From the NCBI RefSeq assembly GCF_902459695.1, contig NZ_CABPRZ010000004.1, positions 282,106-346,105 of the forward strand: a DNA stretch of 64,000 nt, written 5' to 3'. Below, piece after piece: positions 60,201 through 64,000 of the stretch; the stretch's first letter is position 1; each line of letters opens with the position of its first letter. The position numbers and the translations under genes are program-made. Below the pieces are notes generated by a model. The model ran no database searches. It saw nothing but the letters and a program-made list of their open reading frames with translations, and was not told the origin of the DNA. The DNA is from Pandoraea terrae (GTDB taxonomy: Bacteria; Pseudomonadota; Gammaproteobacteria; Burkholderiales; Burkholderiaceae).

Positions 60201-60710
60201 GCGCAGCGCCGCATACAGCGCGCGCCGGGGATGGTCCTCATGTGCGATGGGCGCGCCGAACAAAGCCAGGATCCCGTCGCCCAGGGACTTGGCCACATAG
60301 CCCTCGTAGTGATGCACAGCCTCCATCATCAGCGCCACAACGGGGTCGATCAGGCGGCGCGCCTCCTCCGGGTCCAGGTCGTGGATCAACGCGGTCGAAC
60401 CGGCCATGTCGGCGAACAGCGCCGTGATGGTCTTGCGTTCACCGCCGCCGGTTGTGTCGCTGCCCCGGGCTTCCAGAGCCGCCTGCTCCGCCAGGATGCG
60501 CTCGGCCAAGTGGGGCGGGGTGTATTGAATCGGTGCGGCGGGCGGCGCCTGTGGCGATTCGCCCACGGGCGCGCCGCACGCGCTGCAGAACCGCGCTGTG
60601 GGGCTCAGTTCGTGGCCACAGCTCGGGCAGGTCCATGCAAGCCTTGCCCCGCACTGTTCGCAGAAGTTGGCTCCGAAGGGGTTCTCGAACCCGCACTTTG
60701 TGCAGCGCAT
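57294..60710 (-). CDS. Zinc-ribbon / class III nucleotide cyclase / STAND ATPase / TPR protein
   Basis: One 1138-aa cytosolic chain. Two zinc ribbons (Cys3, 6, 17, 20 and Cys28, 31, 42, 45) open the protein. A class III cyclase domain spans about 93-275 with metal Asp101 (LFADMAGST) and Asp145 (SLGDGILALFG), and Asp216 at the base-recognition position. The usual transition-state Asn is His223; the Arg four residues on (227) is kept. An ATPase domain follows with Walker A GEAGVGKS (323-330) and LFDDLQWLD. TPR-like helices fill about 660-1138. Such proteins are signal-dependent cyclases or regulators. A close paralogue lies at the right edge of the window. Confidence 0.85.
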   Translation of the reverse strand: MRCTKCGFENPFGANFCEQCGARLAWTCPSCGHELSPTARFCSACGAPVGESPQAPPAAPIQYTPPHLAERILAEQAALEARGSDTTGGGERKTITALFADMAGSTALIHDLDPEEARRLIDPVVALMMEAVHHYEGYVAKSLGDGILALFGAPIAHEDHPRRALYAALRMQEAMRRHGDRIRLEQGIPLQIRVGIHTGEVVVRSIRKEDLHTDYDPVGHTIHIASRMESIATPSSILVSEATHKLTEGYFEFKALGTTQVKGLRDPLAAYEVFGVGPLRTRLQVAAHRGLARFVGRQAELEQLHNALEQAKAGQGQIVGVVGEAGVGKSRLFHEFKARSQRGCLILETFSVSHGKAFAYLPLIELLKNYFQITAQDSERTCREKVTGKVLSLERTLEDRLPYVLYLLGISEQGSALPDMTPQIRRERTFEAITRLLVRESLNQPLELLFDDLQWLDSETEAFLDVLIDRIPSARILLLLNCRPEYQHGWGHKRDYTQLRLDPLGQADAHGLLAALLGDDPALMSLKLLILKKTEGNPFFMEEVVQTLVEEKALLGEPGRRRVETAPAALHMPATVQGVLAARMDRLVPAEKALLQTLAVIGNAFPWSLVRQVAGQPEDDLRYLLAGLQAGEFIYERPAFPEAEYAFKHALTQEVAGNSLLTEQRSVLHERTGRAIEALFHRQLKDHCSELAHHYSLSGNIPKAVEYLHCTGRQALERSAHLDAIRHLGAALELLKRLPDTPERARQELTLQVTLGPALIAARGYAASEVETAYTRALALCEQSGETPQLLAIQAGLWGFYQRRAQYKTAQALGERLLTLAQNASEPGPLEEAHRVLGATFYRLGELGMARAHLEQALALQRADEPQHTHASLYGQEPAVHGLSTLAWVLWHLGYPDQARARSQEALTQARKSPRPLSLALGLVFAAELHQYRRDAQLTRECAEAAITLSTERGFAFWLARGTILRGWALAQQGNSEEGTAQIRQGLSAYQATGAELARPYFLALLAETYGKAGQARAGLGVLAEALALAGNTGERYYEAELHRLKGELLLELSSAQTRKSTAREPAQACFHQAIGIARQQSAKSFELRATLSLVRLWQRQGNIEAARQTLAEVHGAFTEGFDTADLQQARTLLDAPT

Positions 60711-60930
60711 ATAACCTCTTGACCTTTTCGGCCTCCCTCTTGGCCATTAGACGCCGAATCGACTTGCGCATCAAGGCAGACCGGGCGGACGTCGGCTGGC
60801 ACCCGACTACGCAAGCGTCACATCTTTACTACACTTCAGGACAGCGGATCCCGTCATTCGACGCGCTGCGCCCCGCGCAAGCCGATATCGGGCGCGCATG
60901 CGCCCGTCCGCGCCACGAAGGAGCTTTGGG

Positions 60931-61980
60931 ATGGCTGGGCAAATCCGCAAGCAGACCGGTAACGGTGCACAGAAGCCAATTGCACTCGCTTTGCAGGGTG
61001 GCGGGATGCACGGTGCATTCACGTGGGGCGTCCTGGACCGGTTGCTCGAGGATGGCAGACTTACCATCGAAGGCGTCAGTGCGACGAGTGCGGGCGCGAT
61101 GAATGCCACCGTGCTCGCCTACGGTTTGCTGCAAGGCGGGCACGACCGCGCGCGCGAGGCGCTGCACGAATTCTGGCTCGCCATTGCGCAATCGGCGCTG
61201 AGGTACAGTCCGTTCCGTTGGATGCCGTGGCTCAAAGGGACACATAGTTTCGGGCTGGACCACTCTCCCTTGTATGCAATGGCGGACATCGTTCTTCGTA
61301 TGCTGTCGCCCTACCAGTTCAATCCCAACAATATGAATCCGCTCCGGGACGTGCTGGCGCAGCAGATCGATTTTGAGGTGTTACGCCAGCAATGCCCGAT
61401 ACAACTTTATCTGTGTGCGACCAATGTTGAGACCGGCAGAATACGCATTTTCTCAAGCGAAGACATTTGCATTGAGGCCGTGCTGGCTTCAGCGTGTTTG
61501 CCAACCCTGTTTCAGGCGGTGTCAATCGATGGGGAGCACTTTTGGGATGGCGGCTATGTTGGAAACCCGGCAATTTATCCGCTGATCTATCACTGCAATA
61601 CGCACGATGTCGTGATTGTTCATATCAATCCGATCGTACGTCATGGCGTGCCGACCACTTCCGCCGACATTCTCAACCGGGTCAATGAAGTGAGCTTCAA
61701 CTCGTCGCTCATGCGAGAGATGCGCGCGATTGCCTTCGTGACTTCGCTCATCCAACAGGGCAAGGTCGATCGGGGCGAAATGAAGGAAATGCTGATCCAC
61801 TCAATCAGGTCTGATGAGACGATGAGTGCCCTCAGTGTATCGAGCAAGTACAACGCCGACTGGGACTTCCTTTGCTTCCTGCGAGACCAGGGGAGGGTTC
61901 AGGCCGAGGCATGGATCGAGGAAAACTACGAGAACGTTGGCCAGCGCTCGAGCATTGACATCGGAAAGGAATTTCTTTGA
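60931..61980 (+). CDS. Patatin-like phospholipase
   Basis: A 349-aa serine hydrolase. LALQGGGMHGAFTWGVL is the oxyanion loop, Ser53 in SATSAGAMNAT the nucleophile (the first Gly of GxSxG is Ala here), and Asp206 in WDGGYVGNP completes the dyad. There is no signal peptide, so it acts in the cytosol or on the inner membrane. AAGGAG lies upstream of the ATG at 60931. Relatives include lipid acyl hydrolases and polyhydroxyalkanoate-associated proteins. It is divergent from one large cyclase-STAND gene and convergent with the unit containing the other. Confidence 0.85.
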   Translation: MAGQIRKQTGNGAQKPIALALQGGGMHGAFTWGVLDRLLEDGRLTIEGVSATSAGAMNATVLAYGLLQGGHDRAREALHEFWLAIAQSALRYSPFRWMPWLKGTHSFGLDHSPLYAMADIVLRMLSPYQFNPNNMNPLRDVLAQQIDFEVLRQQCPIQLYLCATNVETGRIRIFSSEDICIEAVLASACLPTLFQAVSIDGEHFWDGGYVGNPAIYPLIYHCNTHDVVIVHINPIVRHGVPTTSADILNRVNEVSFNSSLMREMRAIAFVTSLIQQGKVDRGEMKEMLIHSIRSDETMSALSVSSKYNADWDFLCFLRDQGRVQAEAWIEENYENVGQRSSIDIGKEFL

Positions 61981-62017
61981 CGATCACGATTGGCCGCGGA
62001 TGCATTCGCTGAATCAT

Positions 62018-62674
62018 TCACGCGCCGGCAGGATCGTCATTGAGGGGCACAAGTCGGGACGAGTGCGGCACCGGCTGCGCCAACCGCCACGCCAGGTTGT
62101 GGCGTGCGCGGGCTTCAAAGCGAGCCTGGAACAGCTCGGTTTGGTAAACGGGAAGGCGAGCCAGCAGTTTGCTCAGGAAAGCGCGTTCGGCAGTGTCGTA
62201 GGTAGCGTCATCCAGGTCAAGGCGCTCCGCCCGCAGGTTCGCGGCGTCGCGGCGAAAGCTCCCACGCGCGCGCCCCAGGACCGCGAGGTCAATGTCGACG
62301 GTGAAGCGACCCGCCAGATCCGCCGGAACGCGAGTATGCGCTGTGTCCAGGATCATGACAGCAATGCGGTCCGATGCAACGATCCGGCCGCCGGCCCGGC
62401 GCTGGAACCATTCGGCGCTGCGTTGTTCATTGTCTGCTGCACCGGGAATATAGATCACGTCGTGGCACCAAAGCGCCAGCTCAACCGCGTCAGGATCGGG
62501 GATTTCCGTGCGCGCCCAGTCCAGATCGCGCAGGCAGCGGCGGATATGGTGCAAGGTATGGTAGTGCCGCGTCGGCTCCGCGTAGTGGCGAGCGAGGTCG
62601 GCATAGGCCTCTTCCGCCTGGACGCCGCCGGACCGCGACCACAGTGCCAGGAAGCGCGCTCGTGTCTGGTTCAT
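62018..62674 (-). CDS. HD-domain metal-dependent hydrolase
   Basis: A 218-aa protein of the predicted HD superfamily. RHYHTLHHIRRCL (about 36-48) supplies the first His ligand, and LALWCHDVIYIPGAADNEQRS the His71-Asp72 pair and following Glu/Asn. These proteins often hydrolyse nucleotides or cyclic nucleotides; the substrate of this subgroup is not known to me. Its ATG overlaps the stop of the upstream TPR protein (ATGA at 62671-62674), so the two are translationally coupled, which hints at signal synthesis and breakdown in one operon. Confidence 0.8.
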   Translation of the reverse strand: MNQTRARFLALWSRSGGVQAEEAYADLARHYAEPTRHYHTLHHIRRCLRDLDWARTEIPDPDAVELALWCHDVIYIPGAADNEQRSAEWFQRRAGGRIVASDRIAVMILDTAHTRVPADLAGRFTVDIDLAVLGRARGSFRRDAANLRAERLDLDDATYDTAERAFLSKLLARLPVYQTELFQARFEARARHNLAWRLAQPVPHSSRLVPLNDDPAGA

Positions 62675-64000
62675 GCCAGGTCATCCAGTAGTGCCTTGGC
62701 TTGTTGCCAGTCAGCGCAGTCGAAGCCCTCTGTGAATGTGCCATGGATCGTAGCCAGGGTCTGGCGCGCGGCGTCCCTCTTTCCCTGCCGTTGCCACAAC
62801 CGGGCCAGGCTCAGCGCGGCCTTCAACTCCAGTGACCTGAGACCCTGATCACGGGCAACGGCGATCGCCTTGTGAAAGCAAGCCTCAGCTTCTTCGTCGC
62901 AGGTGAACGCGCGAGGTCCCACGCTTGGCTGCAGGAGTATCAGTTCCCCCTTTAACCGATGCAGCGTCGCTTCGTCCACCCGCTCCCCCGTTTCCTCCAC
63001 CGAGGCTAGCGCCTCATTCAAAACTTCCAGTCCGGCGTGGGCGTCTCCGGCTTTCTCATAGGATTCAGCGAGCAAGGCCAGAAAGTTCGGCCTTCCCAGT
63101 GCCGCGCCAGTCGCCGCGTAGTCAGCGAGGCCCTGGCGTATCTGGGCAATCCCCGCCTCATGACTGCCTTGGTCGGCCAGGACCCAGCCTTGCAGGACGG
63201 TTCCCCACGCCAAAAAGAGGGGAAACCCGTGCTCACACGAAATTGCGATAGCGGCCTCCGCGTATTCTCGGGTCAATTGCACCTCACGCCGACATTGGTG
63301 CACTTCGGCTGCGAAGATAAGGCAAAGCGCGAGGTTGGAGGCATCGGGGCGGTTCCTGGCCAGAACCAATGCCTCCTGGCAGCGCGTGCGGGCCAGATCC
63401 GGCAAACCCAGATACCACAGAATCCAACCTACCGTGCTCATGGCATGTGCAGCCGGGTCTCGCCCGTAACCCAGAAGAAAGTCATATACCGGGTAGTCCG
63501 GGCGTTGCAGTGCCAGCACCTGCTCCATATGGGTGCGGGCCACACCCATTTGGCCCAGACGGAAACTGGTGGACCCGAGTGCACGATGCCCCTCCGCGAG
63601 CTGCTCCGGCTTCTGAGTATCCAGCGCCATGCCAAGCAGCCGCTCCGCTAGCGGGCGCGAAATCTTGTACTGCGCCCGCAATTGGTAGAACGCCCACAAT
63701 CCTAGCTGCGCCGAGAAGAAATACGGCGTTTGCCCACCCTGTTCGCACAATGCCAGCGCGCGACGGTAAGTGGCCTCGACTTCCGGGGCAGCCTGACCTC
63801 GGGTGGCGGTCAAGGCCGGCCCGAGCGTTAGCAGTAATTCAAGTTCCTGGCACGTGCGCTCCGGCGTGTCGGGCAGTCGTTTGACCAGTTCGAGGGCTGT
63901 GCCGAGGTGACGGATCGCTTCGCTCTGAGCGGAACGCTGGAGGGCCTGCCGGCCGGCACAGTGCAGGTAATTGACGGCCTTCGGAAGGTTGCCGCTGTGA
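62671..64000 (-). CDS. TPR part of a second cyclase/STAND-type protein (runs off the right edge)
   Basis: The frame is open to base 64000 without a stop, so the gene begins outside the window; an apparent TTG start at 63813 is internal. The visible 442 residues match the C-terminal third of the 57294-60710 protein almost end to end, for example LHCxGRQALxRSA, KRLPDTPER and TLGPAL. They form tandem TPR-like helices ending in KALLDDLA. By homology the missing part should contain the ATPase and probably a cyclase domain. It is the upstream partner of the HD-domain gene. Confidence 0.8.
   Translation of the reverse strand, partial: HSGNLPKAVNYLHCAGRQALQRSAQSEAIRHLGTALELVKRLPDTPERTCQELELLLTLGPALTATRGQAAPEVEATYRRALALCEQGGQTPYFFSAQLGLWAFYQLRAQYKISRPLAERLLGMALDTQKPEQLAEGHRALGSTSFRLGQMGVARTHMEQVLALQRPDYPVYDFLLGYGRDPAAHAMSTVGWILWYLGLPDLARTRCQEALVLARNRPDASNLALCLIFAAEVHQCRREVQLTREYAEAAIAISCEHGFPLFLAWGTVLQGWVLADQGSHEAGIAQIRQGLADYAATGAALGRPNFLALLAESYEKAGDAHAGLEVLNEALASVEETGERVDEATLHRLKGELILLQPSVGPRAFTCDEEAEACFHKAIAVARDQGLRSLELKAALSLARLWQRQGKRDAARQTLATIHGTFTEGFDCADWQQAKALLDDLA

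Noticed and set aside
59649..60722. 357-codon plus-strand frame opposite the cyclase gene
   Set aside because: Antisense shadow of the zinc-ribbon and cyclase domains; composition and lack of motifs do not support a gene.

Overview
The window is high-GC DNA from a Burkholderiales-type betaproteobacterium. The clues are the gene content (AcoR-type regulator, PQQ genes, a trimeric-type porin, YfiRNB, many polar amino acid ABC systems), strong GC3 bias with long antisense shadow frames, and frequent ATGA start/stop overlaps. I cannot name the genus. I recognised no rRNA, tRNA, CRISPR array or intact insertion sequence.

Region 1 (1-2400) is a small decayed accessory patch. It holds the tail of an unknown gene, an unknown 263-aa gene, a fragment of a NitT/TauT-type substrate-binding protein, and an antitoxin whose PIN toxin is cut off after about 37 codons.

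Region 2 (2.4-17.5 kb) is a self-contained alcohol-oxidation unit: acetaldehyde dehydrogenase plus DUF779 partner, an AcoR-like sigma-54 activator, pqqABCDE, a PQQ alcohol dehydrogenase with a lanthanide-type Asp-x-Asp active site, a c-type cytochrome, a porin and a TonB-dependent receptor. I find a GG-N10-GC (-24/-12) sigma-54 element in front of five of its transcription units (aldehyde dehydrogenase, pqqA, alcohol dehydrogenase, porin, TonB receptor). This suggests one activator drives oxidation, cofactor synthesis and outer-membrane uptake together.

Region 3 (17.5-25.1 kb) is a catabolic cluster of unknown substrate: an FAH/hydratase-family enzyme, two MFS transporters, an amidase and a serine-glyoxylate-type aminotransferase. 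A divergent GntR/FCD regulator has two matching operators, one lying over its own start codon. YaiI, an orphan VapB and a secreted lipase-like protein follow.

Region 4 (27.4-52.3 kb) looks like an arginine/guanidino-compound island. It encodes a 2-ketoarginine decarboxylase-like ThDP enzyme, a guanidinobutyraldehyde dehydrogenase-like ALDH, a guanidinobutyrase-like ureohydrolase, GabT, GabD and a GabR-type MocR regulator. These would convert 2-ketoarginine to succinate. Four ABC uptake systems, one with a fused permease-ATPase, two LysR regulators, a PhyH-type dioxygenase and a HutC-type regulator surround them. A shared dyad (TTYAG-N11-CTGAW) lies upstream of both the fused-transporter operon and the ureohydrolase.

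Region 5 (52.3-64 kb) holds creA, a HAD hydrolase, the yfiRNB c-di-GMP operon, an unknown gene, and two paralogous large signalling proteins. The complete one is zinc ribbon, class III cyclase, STAND-type ATPase, TPR. The second runs off the right edge. They flank a patatin phospholipase and an HD-domain hydrolase.
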